In this document: in pieces, positions 33,208 through 43,848 of the stretch
How positions within the stretch are numbered: the first letter of the stretch is position 1
Layout: each line of letters starts with the position of its first letter
Assembly (NCBI GenBank): GCA_037176705.1
Contig: CM073889.1
Location: 103,371,890 to 103,435,889 of the forward strand
From: Molossus alvarezi
Lineage: Eukaryota > Chordata > Mammalia > Chiroptera > Molossidae
DNA: 64,000 nt
Reading direction: 5' to 3'
Notes under the pieces: model-generated
The model's database searches: none
Told to the model about the DNA's origin: nothing
The model's input: only the letters and a program-made list of their open reading frames with translations
Program-made: the position numbers and the translations under genes

Positions 33208-35146
33208 ACTCCACGAACACAGAATGTTTGTCCATTTCTTTGTGTCTTCTAATGGTGGCTTGTAGTTTTCAGTGTATAGGTCCTCCGCATCCTTTGTTAA
33301 ATTTATTCCCAGATATTTTATTCTTTTTGTTGCAATTGCAAAAGGAATTACTTGTTTTCATTTTTTTTCTGAAATTCCATTGTTAATACATAGGAATGCA
33401 AAGGATTTTTGAACATTTGTTTGGTAGCTTGCGATTTTACTGTATTTGTTTATTATTTCTAATAGTTTTTGGTGGACTCTTTATAATTATGTCATCTACA
33501 AAATGTATCTTTTCTTGGCTGATTAGTATTTATATATACACATCTTCTTTATCCAATCTTCTGAGGAGGGACACTTTAGTTATTGCCATGTATTGGCCAC
33601 TGTGAATAATGCTGCACTGAACATAGGGGTGTATATATCTTTGCGAATGAATATTTTCCATTTGGGGGATAGATTCCCAGAAGATGGATTGCTGGGTCAT
33701 ATGGGGACTCTATTCTTAATTTTTTGAGAAGCCTCATATTATTTTTCTATAGTGGTTATATCAGTTTACATTCCCATCAGCAGTGAATGAGGGTTCTTTT
33801 TTCTCCACAACTTCGTCAACACTTGTTATTGCTTTTCTTGTTGATACTAGCTATACAAACAGGTGCAAGGTGTTATCTTATTGTGGGTTTGATTTGCATT
33901 TCCCTTATAGTTGGTGAAGTTGAGGATGTTTTCATATGTCTGTTGGTTATTTGCTTGTCTCATTGGGAGAGGTGTCTGTTCAGGTCCTCTGCCTAATTTT
34001 TAATTGGATGGTTTGTTTGATTTTTGTTATTGAATTGTATGAATTTTTTTTTTCATCGTTTTGGATATTAGCCCCTTGTCAGAGCTATTGTTTATAAATA
34101 TCTTCTCCCTTTCAGTTTGTTGCCTTTGTGTTTTGTTGACAGTTTCTTTTGCTGTTTAGAAGCTTCTTAGGTTGATATAGTCTCACTTATTTATTTTTGC
34201 TTCTACTTCCCCTGCCTTTGGGGTCAAATTCATAAAATCCTTTCTAAGACCAAGGTCCATAAGTTTAGTACCTATGTTTTCTTCTATGTAATTTATTGTT
34301 TTAGGTCTTATATTTAAGTCTTTGATCAATTTTGAGTTAATTTTTGTATATGGAGACAAACAGCAGTCTAGTTTTATTCTTTTACTTGTGGCTTTCTAAC
34401 TTTCCCATCACCATGAATTGAAAAGGCTTTCTTTTCTCCGTTCTATGCTTTTGTCTCCTTTGTTGAAAATTATTTGCCCATATATATGTGGGTTTATTTC
34501 TGGGCTCTCAGTTCTGTTTCATTGGTCTGTGTGTCTTTTTGCTGCCTATACCATAGGATCTTGAGAATATTATGCTAAGCAAAGCAAGTCAGACAGAAAA
34601 AGTCATGAACCATATTATTTCACTCATATGTGAGATATAAAACTGAAAGCAACAAATGAACAAACAAAAACTCACAGATACAGATAACAGTGTGGTGTTA
34701 CCAAAGAGAAAGGGGGTAGGAGGGTTATAACGAGTAAAGGAGATAAAATATATGATTAGGGAAGGAGATTTGATTTTTTTTTTATCCTCACCCAAGGACA
34801 TTTTTATTTTTATTTTTTTGTTCAGATAGAGTAGGAGGGAGCGAGAGGAAGAGAGAGAGAGAAACATCGATGTGAAAGGGACACATCGAGTGGCTGCCAC
34901 CTGCATGACCCAACCAGAGCCCAGGACAAACTGCAACCGAGGTATGTGCCCTTAGCAGGAACCGAACCCGGGTCTCTCCGGACCGCAGGCCAATGCTCTA
35001 ACCGCTGAGCCAAACCGGCCAGGGCAAGGAGATTTGATTTTGAGTGGTAAACATACAATGCAATACAATATATAGGTGATGTATCATAAAATTGTATACT
35101 TTAAACCTATATCATTTTATTAACCAATGTCACCCCAATAATTTAA
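33208..35146. mobile_element. Rearranged L1 insertion (three blocks) inside MER5A
   Basis: Block A (about 33208-33495) is antisense to the L1 reverse-transcriptase region (GGTCCTCCGCATCCTTTGTT, CCCAGATATTTTATTC). Block B (about 33496-34552) is antisense to the ORF2 C-terminal region (CACTGTGAATAATGCTGC, GATTGCTGGGTCATATGG, GGATATTAGCCCCTTGTC). Block C (about 34553-35146) is sense 3' sequence (GAGAATATTATGCTAAGCAA ... TTTTATTAACCAATGTCACC). B followed by C is the classic 5'-inversion of twin priming. Block A lies upstream of B in L1 but sits outside it here, so the order is scrambled. A Ves SINE later entered block C. No intact reading frame remains. Confidence 0.85.
34762..35041 (-). mobile_element. 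Ves SINE nested in L1, perfect 16-bp TSD
   Basis: On the minus strand the head lies at 35025-34950 (GCCCTGGCCGGTTTGGCTCA, B box GGTTCGGTTCC intact). The pyrimidine-rich middle follows and the tail TCCTTGGGTGAGGATAAA ends at about 34778. TSD AAGGAGATTTGATTTT is identical at 34762-34777 and 35026-35041. Intact CpGs in the head and a perfect TSD indicate a relatively young insertion into the L1 3' UTR. Confidence 0.97.
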
Positions 35147-35272
35147 AAACAAATTTCTGGGCCTCACTTCCAGATTTGATTGATTTGAGAATTGGCATTT
35201 CCCACGTCACAGGGGACCAGATGCTACTATTCTGGGTACTACATGTGAAAGACCACTGGCCTGCAGCATCTA
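35147..35272 (+). mobile_element. MER5A-type hAT element, right part
   Basis: TTCTGGGCCTCACTTCCAGA, then TTTGAGAATTGGCATTTCCC, CAGGGGACCAGATGCTAC and the terminus GTGAAAGACCACTGG continue the MER5A sequence that was interrupted at 33207. Confidence 0.85.
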
Positions 35273-36417
35273 CTGCACTGCTCTGTAGCAGTTTCCATTC
35301 GTTCATCTGCAGGTAAATCGTTCCCTAGGCACGTGTTCCTGCACACAGAAAGCACTGCAGGGAGCATTTGCTGACTACATGGAGGATTCCAGCCCGTGTG
35401 TGGGGATGTAAATCCCTCACTACTGTGTTCCTTATGGTTGTGGTTCATTGGGACACTCACCTATGAAGGAAAGCATGTTAGTTTTTCTGTTGGCCTCTTC
35501 TTTCCCCCCTTACTTCATGTGATGAAAAATGGCCATCAGAAGCCTACCAAGACATATATTAATTTCTCTGGAAATCTAACGTTTGCTATTGCTGCCTGTA
35601 GTCACTATAGCTGTGTGACGGCCTCATTGGCCCTTTACACAGGATGCCTGTCAGGATAACAGGACCTATTGCATGAGAGCCTGCCAATGGTATTGACCAG
35701 CTCACCACCTTTACGTGTGTATAATACTTTCATTCCAAGTTACTACTCCATCTTTATTGGCTTCTACAAGATGTCGGTTAATTCTAGATGTCTCTGGATA
35801 CAAATGATTATGCTGGACATGGAACTTCTCTTGTCTAAAAATGTGAAAAAAATTATTTTATCATGAGAAGATAGGATGAACAGCGCTGTATCTGGAATGG
35901 ATGATTTATTTGCTCCTACTACTAGAATCGGTCTGCAAGTCTTCATCAATAGCTCCTCGTCTGATTTCCTTTCTCAGCAACAGCACTGCTTTGAGTGTGT
36001 TTATTACTAATAGAAGAAGGTAGGGCTAATTGATTGATGCTAATTGATTGATTGATGCTCAGTTGGTGAGGAGGTAGATTTTACAGCCTTGGCCCCTTTA
36101 CCTACATTCTCCCAGAAAAGTTTTTAAGTTATATCAAATGAGCCTGGCATTTGGACATCTTCATCCGAACATCCTAGAGCTTTTCTCTCCTTTCGAAATT
36201 GGATTTATTCTTCAAGGAGAAATTTCTTTCTCTCTCCTTATTTTTGTTTGTTTGTTTTTTGTTTTTTTCTCCCATGATGAACTCTTAGGTCTTACTACCT
36301 CGATTGATCATTTGGCACTCCATTGCATTCTGCTATATGATATCCTGTGTAATGTTACTTACTCTTTATATGTATTAATAATGTTTTCTTCATTAGGTTT
36401 CAGACTTATTTATTAAT
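35273..36417. other. Unique noncoding sequence
   Basis: No exon recognised. It includes the TGATTGAT tandem at 36025-36060 and a (TTTG)n-like T-rich run at about 36244-36270. Confidence 0.45.
36025..36060. repeat. Tandem TAATTGATTGATGC repeat
   Basis: CTAATTGATTGATGC occurs twice in a row, the second with one extra TGAT. It stacks TAATTG and TGATTGAT motifs, which resemble homeodomain and PBX sites. Repeat structure is visible; binding is inference. Confidence 0.6.
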
Positions 36418-36677
36418 CTCATCTTTCTTTTATTTTTTATTCTCACCTGAGGACACTTTTACATTCATCTTCAGATAGAGCGAGAGGGAGAGAGGGAGAA
36501 AGAGAGAGAGAGAAACATCGATGTGAGAGAGACACATCAACTGGCTGCCACCCACACGACCCCAACGGGGGCCAGGGACAAACTGCAACCGAGGTACATG
36601 CCCTTAGCATGAACTGAACCCAGGTCTCTCTCGATGCTCTAACCACTGAGAAAACCGGCCAGGGCTCATCTCTTTTT
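36418..36677 (-). mobile_element. Ves SINE, minus strand
   Basis: TTCTCACCTGAGGACAC (complement of the tail) is followed by the GA-rich middle, GACAAACTGCAACCGAGGTACATG (in parts) and the head ending AAACCGGCCAGGGC. Approximate TSDs CTCATCTTTCTTT (36418-36430) and CTCATCTCTTTTT (36665-36677). The head has a small deletion near 36630, where the usual GGACCGCAGGCCA is missing. Confidence 0.94.
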
Positions 36678-36678
36678 T

Positions 36679-36740
36679 TAGTATATAATTGTTCAGCATC
36701 TACTGTATATCAGGTGCCACAATTCATGCTGGAAGAATAC
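36679..36740 (-). mobile_element. L2 LINE 3' fragment (antisense)
   Basis: GTTCAGCATCTACTGTATAT followed by CAGGTGCCACAATTCATGCT resembles the reverse complement of the L2 end (TGAGCACCTACTATGTGCCAGGCACTG). Confidence 0.55.
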
Positions 36741-36815
36741 AAAGAAGCAGAATATATAGTCTTGTATTTATAGTTCAAAAATTAACAGTGCAGTGGTAGA
36801 GCCAAGCTGTATGCT

Positions 36816-36822
36816 ACACACA

Positions 36823-36857
<35 letters not shown>
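36816..36857. repeat. (CA)n microsatellite
   Basis: About twenty CA dinucleotides with a single TA interruption. Confidence 0.95.
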
Positions 36858-37189
36858 CACAAAACAACTTCTATTCACAACAGTATATCAGCTAGGATTG
36901 ATGTCAATAAGGATCCATGTAAGTCTTTGTTTTTCCACTGGGACTTTACATTGTTTTATAAATAGGCACTGAATACACATTTATCATCTTCATGTCTACA
37001 TCAGGTATGCCTTTTCTTATTTAAACATGTTCATGTAAATTTCTATTAGGAGAGTGGGAAGGTCAGACCTATCATCATGAAATCTAACATAATTTCCTAA
37101 CTCCTTTGCCTGTTTCATCAGGCCAATCCCATATGCTCCAGCGTTGCTGATCTATTCATAATTCTCAAAACATTATGTTTTCTAACTCA

Positions 37190-37610
37190 CACTGGCTCTT
37201 CTTGCCTATTGAATCTCTGCTTCATCTTCAAGGTCCACCTTAGTGGTCAAACCCTGTGAGAAGCCTCCCTAAACTTCTAGAAATAGATATTTGTTCTGGA
37301 AACAGAGGAGATATTTGTAACCACCTATAGGTGGTTACATTAATTATAGTGTGTTATTTTTCTTTGTGAGGCACTTATTTACATGCCGTTATGCTCAAAG
37401 TACTCTGAGTTCCTCAAGGCTGAGGAATTTGTCTTATTCATATTGATATCTTTAGCTAATTTTCTAAGGCAGTGCATGTGGCCCATGAATTGGCTGGCTT
37501 ACTATATTTTTGTGGAATTAATGCATCATTAATATATTAAATAAATGAGTGAATGCACACCTCGCCCGAAAGCAGTAAATCAACAAATATTTGTTGGGCA
37601 AATGAATGGA
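37190..37610 (+). mobile_element. L2 LINE 3' region
   Basis: TCTTCAAGGTCCACCTTAGT, then GAGAAGCCTCCCTAAACTTC, CTGAGTTCCTCAAGGCTGAG, GAATTTGTCTTATTCATATT and CAACAAATATTTGTTGGGCA are diverged versions of ordered L2 3' phrases (tcaaggcccagctca, gaagccttccctgac, ctccttgagggcaggg, tgtcttgttcac, caataaatgtttgttg). The palindrome at 37316-37339 lies inside this span. Confidence 0.65.
37316..37339. repeat. 24-bp perfect palindrome
   Basis: The half-site TGTAACCACCTA (37316-37327) is followed directly by its exact reverse complement TAGGTGGTTACA (37328-37339), with no spacer. Flanking bases do not extend the symmetry. Each arm contains AGGTGG, similar to T-box or E-box-type half-sites. Confidence 0.85.
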
Positions 37611-38228
37611 TAATAAATAAGTACAACTATGCCAAATACCATGCTTTGGACTTTCTTTTGATCATATTTTCATGTTGTGATGGAAATATATTTGAAAGTT
37701 CCATGTCTCATCAATAGCAGTTCAGAGCTCAACCAAAATGTGTGAAATTAATTTTAAAGCCAAAGATACCTTTGTTTATTTTGGCACTTTTCAACTTAAA
37801 TATAGAACAAGTAATGTCAGTGCTGGTTCCAATTCAAAAGAGTAAGACATATAAAATACAGAACTCCATTGTGCTAAAAAATGGTGATCTTGAAATCAGT
37901 AGTGTTGGCAGACACTAAACAATGTTCAGAGAAACAATGTTTTCTCTACTACATTAAAATTTCCTAAACAAAACTCCTTATGAACAAAGCTATGTTTTAG
38001 GGGGAAAATAGACTGTGGTTAATCAAAACATAATATTGCATTATTAATGAGTTGATCAAACTAAATGCATGTAAGTCTAAAATGGGTAACTTCTGGTAGC
38101 CTTTGGAGCTTACAAGAAAGGGTTATTAATTAGAATTGGGGAAGTTCAATGGAATGTAATCAGTATATCTTCATAAAGAGTATAACTCTGACCACATTCA
38201 TATGATGATGGCTATCTGGATTGGAATG

Positions 38229-38509
38229 GCATAGGACAGTGATTTTCAACCAGTGTGCCACAAGGATTTTTTAAATATGCAATACCCGACTATTTAATCT
38301 GGGGTACTGACCCCTTTTCCCTTAGATTGTCAAATTTAAAAATGACAACAGCCAATACAATTGCTGTTTGGTGTATATGACTCAAAATTATACCAATTTT
38401 TTTTTGTCAGATTGGCAAAATATATATATTTGTGTGTGTGTGCTGCAGAATTTTAGTAATTTATTGGTATGACATGAGATTAAAAGGGTTGAAAATCAGT
38501 GGTATAGGA
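38229..38509. mobile_element. Complete 265-bp hAT MITE with 8-bp TSD
   Basis: The terminal inverted repeats CAGTGATTTTCAAC (38237-38250) and GTTGAAAATCAGTG (38488-38501) pair at 13 of 14 positions. The 8-bp flanks GCATAGGA (38229-38236) and GTATAGGA (38502-38509) differ by one transition, the TSD length typical of hAT transposons. The interior is AT-rich (TATATATATTTGTGTGTG near the right end) with no transposase. Confidence 0.9.
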
Positions 38510-39388
38510 CATGGCAGAATCAAACTTTCCCATTTCTCTGCCTCTGCTAAGCATTTTCACGACCCAGCTGGTTCCATCTGGACTTAGAACCTTTTGCTTT
38601 TACAATCTTCAGATGAAGATGGAGCAGAATATACATCATGACTCCTTAATGAAACTGAAAAAAACTGACCTCCATGAGGTTGACTGGCAATGTACATTCA
38701 AGCTCCGTACGTAAGTCCACACCAAGCTATGACTTACAATTTTCTGGGAACTTTTGACTTAGTTGATTTAGTCTACAGCTACCTTTAGAGCAAACAATCT
38801 GTGAAAATGGCCTCCACCTCTGCATTTGTATTTTAAAAATTTTTCTCAGGTACATTCATACATATAGACCCAGCAATGATAATTTGGGGTTCTAATTTTG
38901 AATGCTGCTCTCCATCCTAGAGCTGAGAATTATGTCTGTTTACCAGGAAAAGAACAAGGTATCTTCAATTAAACTTCATTACATTCAATTTTAAGGCTTA
39001 CCAAAACTGGTACATGCTGAAGAGTTTCCAAAGGGGAATACTTATGAAATAGCTTTTCTGTCATAAATTATTTTGCCTATTCTGTAAAAGTATAGAATTG
39101 TGTTTCCTTTTCAGCTATTTTCATGATCAATTATGTTACATTTATAAAGTGAAATATCTTTTCAGAAAGGAAATTCCAAGTTATAACAGAATAATTATGG
39201 GACATAGAAATTGACTTAAAATGGTTCCCTTGTAGTGGTCCTTCCAGGAAGCAAGTATATCATTTGTCAGGGAGTTCCTGTGTAGTTCAGGGCATGTGGG
39301 CATATCCAACTTGGTATACTTTAGAAATCCTTTTAGCTTTGGGGTGTTGTACTTCTGTACTAATGGAAAGAAACTACCTGATTCATTC
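38510..39388. other. Unique noncoding sequence
   Basis: No exon or repeat recognised. Confidence 0.45.
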
Positions 39389-39434
39389 ATTCTATCTATC
39401 TGTCTATCTGTCTATGTATCGATCGATCTAGCTG

Positions 39435-39492
<58 letters not shown>

Positions 39493-39495
39493 ATC
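39389..39495. repeat. (TCTA)n compound microsatellite
   Basis: Leading TCTA/TCTG/TCGA variants are followed by an uninterrupted array of about seventeen TCTA units (roughly 39433-39492). Likely length-polymorphic. The peptide rich in Tyr-Leu-Ser-Ile read through it is an artefact. Confidence 0.97.
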
Positions 39496-39954
39496 TATCT
39501 TTGGCAGAGTTTATCATGGCCGTAGGAAAGGATGAGAACTCACATAGCTCACCCTCTGGACATTAGAAGCAGACTTGGAATTGTATATCTGGACAATTGA
39601 TTTTACCCATTGTATTTCTTCTCCTTTCTATTCTCTTTACCCTTCAAGCACCCAGAGGAGGACACATGAAGCAGCGGCTTGAAACTTTCAAGGAATTATT
39701 GTTCCACCTCCTCTTTTACAAGTTGGCTGCCGTCCCAATCTTCCCACTAAAAGGTTTTTTCTTGTTACTTCTGTCTTTCTTTCTTTCGTAAAGTAGCTGC
39801 TTTTTTTTTTTATGTTGCATTTTAAATTTTGAAATGTGTAAGTAATGAGAATAATTTCCCAGTCTCCTTTTTTTTTTAACACTCCTTTATATACTGTGCT
39901 TATAAACTAGAATCACCATTAATTAGTTAATGTTTGTAAAATGTTTACAAGAAA
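39496..39954. other. Unique noncoding sequence
   Basis: Contains T-runs near 39790 and 39868. No exon recognised. Confidence 0.45.
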
Positions 39955-40225
39955 GGCTGGAGCGGTAACGGGGCGCGGAGAGAACTGGGCTGCTGGTAGT
40001 GGGAGGAATGTTAACAAATGTTGATCCCGAATACTCGCACAGTGCCGTGGTCTTCAACGTGGTTGAGAGAAGCACCGATTAATTATCATCGTATAGGCTG
40101 TGATAAACAGGATGTCCAGTGTCCAAGGGAGCCTGCAACAAGCACAAGCACCGTTACTGAGTTACGTAGACTTAGCTGACGACGTCGGCGCCCGCAGGCG
40201 GGAGTGGCATAAGACCGTGTCATCA
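39955..40225. other. CpG-dense block of unknown origin
   Basis: I count about nineteen CpG dinucleotides in roughly 270 bp, including GGGGCGCGG (near 39970) and GACGACGTCGGCGCCCGC (about 40179-40196), while flanking DNA has very few. No SINE, LTR, exon or tRNA signature was recognised. A small unmethylated regulatory element and a recent insertion of an unknown element are both possible. Confidence 0.5.
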
Positions 40226-43200
40226 AATGGAAGGACTTGGTTAAGGAAACAGATACAATTGATCATACGGGGCTAGTACTTTGGATACTGCTAAAAGTTT
40301 GGGGTGTGGTGTAAGTAAAAGGGAAAGTTGACTAGGAATCAGAAATTAGACTCTGAAGAATGAGACGTGGAAAAGTTTTGAGGGTAGGGAGTAAACAATA
40401 GACTATTGTGAGAATTCCAGGCAAATATGTCTTGTAATACTTTTAAAGCCCCCCCAAGGATGCTATTGTGGTAATGTCTGCCAGGTGAACCAGTTCAGGT
40501 GGCACATCCTGGGATTGTCTTTTGTCCTTGCCTCTTGGGCATTGTCTTTCTTTAAGGAAGGTGGAACCAAGAGGAAGCCGACCAGTCCTCTGAGCTCCTC
40601 ACTCCGATTCCAGTGGTCCCAGATTCTTCACTCTTTCTGCCAGTCAGAGGCAGCCCACTCTGGAGCTTCTTGAGGGTCTGGAATAATATTCACAAAAAGC
40701 TGCTTATCATTTTAATTATGTTCTAACTTATGGTTAGAGTCTATTTTGACCTCTCTCCCAAAGAGCCATCGATCAGTACACATGGGACATGTATTCCAGA
40801 GGAAACAGTATAACAGAAAAATGCTATTTATTCTCTCTGATTCCTCTCCTTTCCCCCTACATTCCTTATTTTGTTTGCTAAAGTCTATGAAGGGCTTAAT
40901 AAGAAGCAAATGAAACAGAAAATTCCTCAGGAAAGACCAACTAAAGAGGGAAGGAGGAAGCAATGCCTGTGTGTTTTTTCCCATGTTCAAAGCATAACCC
41001 TTCCCTAAACAATGCATTTGCTGCTAATTCAGTAACATAGTTCACACTAGAGAAGAGGCTCCTGGCAGCACCTTTCAAAGGAGCCTCCTTCAATGTATGT
41101 TTGATTACTGTGTTGTGCACCGAGACACAGGGCATTATGTGGAATTCTCTGTGTCACCAGACATCACGTGGGGCTTTAGTCATGGACAATTAGAAAGCAC
41201 TGACTCTCACTGTGATTTACAGTGTATTTCACGGGTGCCAAGTAGTCTTTTTCTGGACGAACAAAAGTAGTTTTCAACAGTACAGGTCCTCTGGGTACAC
41301 AGAAGGTTCTCCCTGCTGTAGAGGGGTAAGAGGTGGGATCCTTGAAGGCAGAGGAGCAATGATGCATGAACTTATCAAGCAAAATGTACAGTCAGTTCAT
41401 TATTTTTCTGCAATCTCAAGGCATCATTTATCATGCATTAAGGAGGGCAATGATTACGTTCATAATGTAGAGGTTTAATAAATTGAAAATACACAGACTT
41501 CATTAGGCAACTCATCCTTCCATGGGTCAGGCTGACTGCTTTTGTTGAAGAGGATGGGTGAGTATTCTGAAGAACAGTCAGTCATTCTCATGGGATGGTG
41601 AGCATCTGACACAACCTGAAAGATAACGTACGCGTGTAAGTGATGTATTTTGACTATATCCCTCTCTGCCTTTACAGAGTGAACACTTCTGTAATGCTAA
41701 ACATGTTAAGATTATATTTTCACAACTGTGAAATTGGCAGAGGAAAGAATCTTTCCTAGAGCATGGAAATGTGTGTTATTCTATTACTCTTACCGCACTG
41801 CAGAGATAAAAAGGAAAAAGTGACTTCCCTTTTCCTTAGATTGGTTAAAAATGGATAGATTTCTACTTTACAGTCTACAGTCAAGTTTGAGTTGTCTGAG
41901 TTTCCCGCTAAGCCTGTAACAGGATTATTGCTTATTTAGGCTCTAGCTGATGTGCTGCAGATTCTCGTACAGTCCAGATGGATCCTCCACACTCTCCGGG
42001 TCCTTATGATGAAAAGAAGCATTCGCACATGATAAAGGTGCTAGAAAGTCCTGTCACTGTCCACTGTGTCTTTCCTTTACAACTCGTGTGTTTATAAACG
42101 TCATGCATCATATGGGATCTTGAAAAATTAAAATAGAAACATGTTTTACAGTTTGGGGATTACCCAGAAGTTTATTCCCCAAAGCCCCTGAGACCATTGA
42201 TGACAGAGGCCTGGTGTAGAAATGCACTTAGGTTGCTTCACTGAGATTTAGAACAGACTAAACTATGATTATTTATTTTTCTGCCAATGAACCCCTAGTG
42301 AGTCTGAGTGTGTCTACATGCAGCTCCATTCTAAGCCAGGTTTTCTTATTTTCAGATGGACAACTTCATTAGGAATTACCTCAGCCTTTGAGAAAAATCA
42401 CCATTTTGTATTTTTTCTTAATTTCTCCTATTACCTTGCTAGGCATGATCACTGTGGCCTTTTTCAAATATCACTCTCCATACTTTTTTCCTTTAGGAAC
42501 ATTTGATGATATAATTGTCACTCCTGAAGCCAGAGGTTAATTAGTAGCAACCAATTATTTTTGCTGCATCATTGCTATCATTTAAATTCCCAGAAATTAG
42601 CATTGACCAAGCTTGATTTCTTCTTACAGTGAATGGTGTTTATAGACAAGAGTCAAGGGAAGCTTTATGCCTTGACTTTGAAGGTAAAGAGTTTTCCTGA
42701 AATATATAAGGGATAGTCTTAATGGAAACTTAGTAAAATAAAGAATAAGAGTAATATGAAGTAATATGAATCTGATATGAGATAAATGTGTGTCATATAT
42801 ATTATTAATTCTCCAGGAAAGAGGGATATTTGTCTTCAAGACCCAACTCAAATTAGAACGAGAACCTTGTCACACTCCAATTACTTCCTTAATGATTTTC
42901 TGAGCAGATTTAAACATTCTAGTAGACCTTACAACAAAAGTGGCCTCTATTTGCTTTAGCTGAATATGTTCTCTTTCAATTACATTGGAGGGGAAAAGAC
43001 CCTTTAGGACAGAAACTCCTCTTCTTCTGGTGTTCTCTTACCTTCTCTCATCTATTTATAGAATACACGTTCAATATGCAGTTTATTGAAGGAATGGATG
43101 AATAAATGAATGAATGGTTAGATTTGAAAGCAGACATTTCAAAATTTTTTCCCAAAGTCAAAACAGTGAACTTCTTGAAGACAAAGCTTTTCATTTAGCA

Positions 43201-43300
43201 GCGTGTCCTGCGCACAGCTCTCCTCCTCAGCTCTCTTGTGCCACGTTTACTTGGGGCCTCATTGCTGTGGAGGCTATATTGGCACAGAAAGGAGACACGT
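40226..43300. other. Unique noncoding sequence
   Basis: No exon or confident repeat. A weak L2-like 3' end may lie at about 43050-43115 (CAATATGCAGTTTATTGAAGG, then GAATGGATGAATAAATGAATG in parts). The remainder looks single-copy. Confidence 0.45.
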
Positions 43301-43307
43301 TAAAGAC

Positions 43308-43533
43308 AATTATTTTAGCCTGACCAGTGTGGCTCAGTGGTTGAGCGTCGACCCTGCACTAAGAGGTTGCCAGTTCTATTCCTGGTCAGGCACATGCCCA
43401 GGTTGTGGGCCAGATCCCCAGTGGGGGGCATGCAGGAAGCGGCCAATCGATGCTCTCTCTCATCAGTGTTTCTATCTCTCTCTCCCTCTCCCTTCCTCTC
43501 TCTAAAAATTAATAAAGAAAAAAATTATTTTAG
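43308..43533 (+). mobile_element. Ves-type SINE, AATAAAGAAA-tail subfamily
   Basis: The head reads CCTGACCAGTGTGGCTCAGT, followed by GTTGAGCGTCGACCCTGCAC, CCCAGGTTGTGGGCCAGATC and CCCAGTGGGGGGCATGCAGG. The TCTC-rich tail ends in AAAAATTAATAAAGAAAAA. TSD AATTATTTTAG is identical at 43308-43318 and 43523-43533. Confidence 0.96.
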
Positions 43534-43615
43534 AAGTTTATTTTGCCTCTTCCTTTATTTTGTTCAACCTTAGCCTCTTTATTTGCACATTCTTACTTTA
43601 ATGTAGCTAAGATTT
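43534..43615. other. Short spacer between two SINEs
   Basis: AT-rich unique sequence separating two same-orientation insertions. Nothing else seen. Confidence 0.6.
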
Positions 43616-43848
43616 AAATCTAACTGATGCTCGGCCAGTGTGGGTCAGTGGTTGAGCATAGACCCATGCACCAAGAGGTTGCCTGTTTGATTCCTGGTCA
43701 GGGCACATGCCCAGGTTGTGGGCCTGATCCCCAGTGGGGGGCATGCAGGAGGCGCCCAGTCAAGGTTCTCTCTTATCGATGTTTCTCTCTTTTTCTCTCT
43801 CTCTAAAATCAATAAAGAAAATAAAAAATAAATAAATCTAACTGATAC
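43616..43848 (+). mobile_element. Ves-type SINE, AATAAAGAAA-tail subfamily (second copy)
   Basis: The same subfamily and orientation as the copy 100 bp upstream: CTCGGCCAGTGTGGGTCAGT head, CCCAGTGGGGGGCATGCAGG and a tail AAAATCAATAAAGAAAATAA. It has its own TSD, AAATCTAACTGATGC (43616-43630) and AAATCTAACTGATAC (43834-43848), one mismatch, so it is an independent insertion and not a tandem duplication. Confidence 0.96.

Noticed and set aside
33396..33605. Hydrophobic open frame that could suggest a membrane peptide
   Set aside because: It lies across the antisense L1 blocks. The hydrophobicity reflects T-rich antisense LINE sequence.
39389..39495. CRISPR-like regularly spaced repeat
   Set aside because: It is a simple tetranucleotide TCTA array without spacers, in a mammalian genome.
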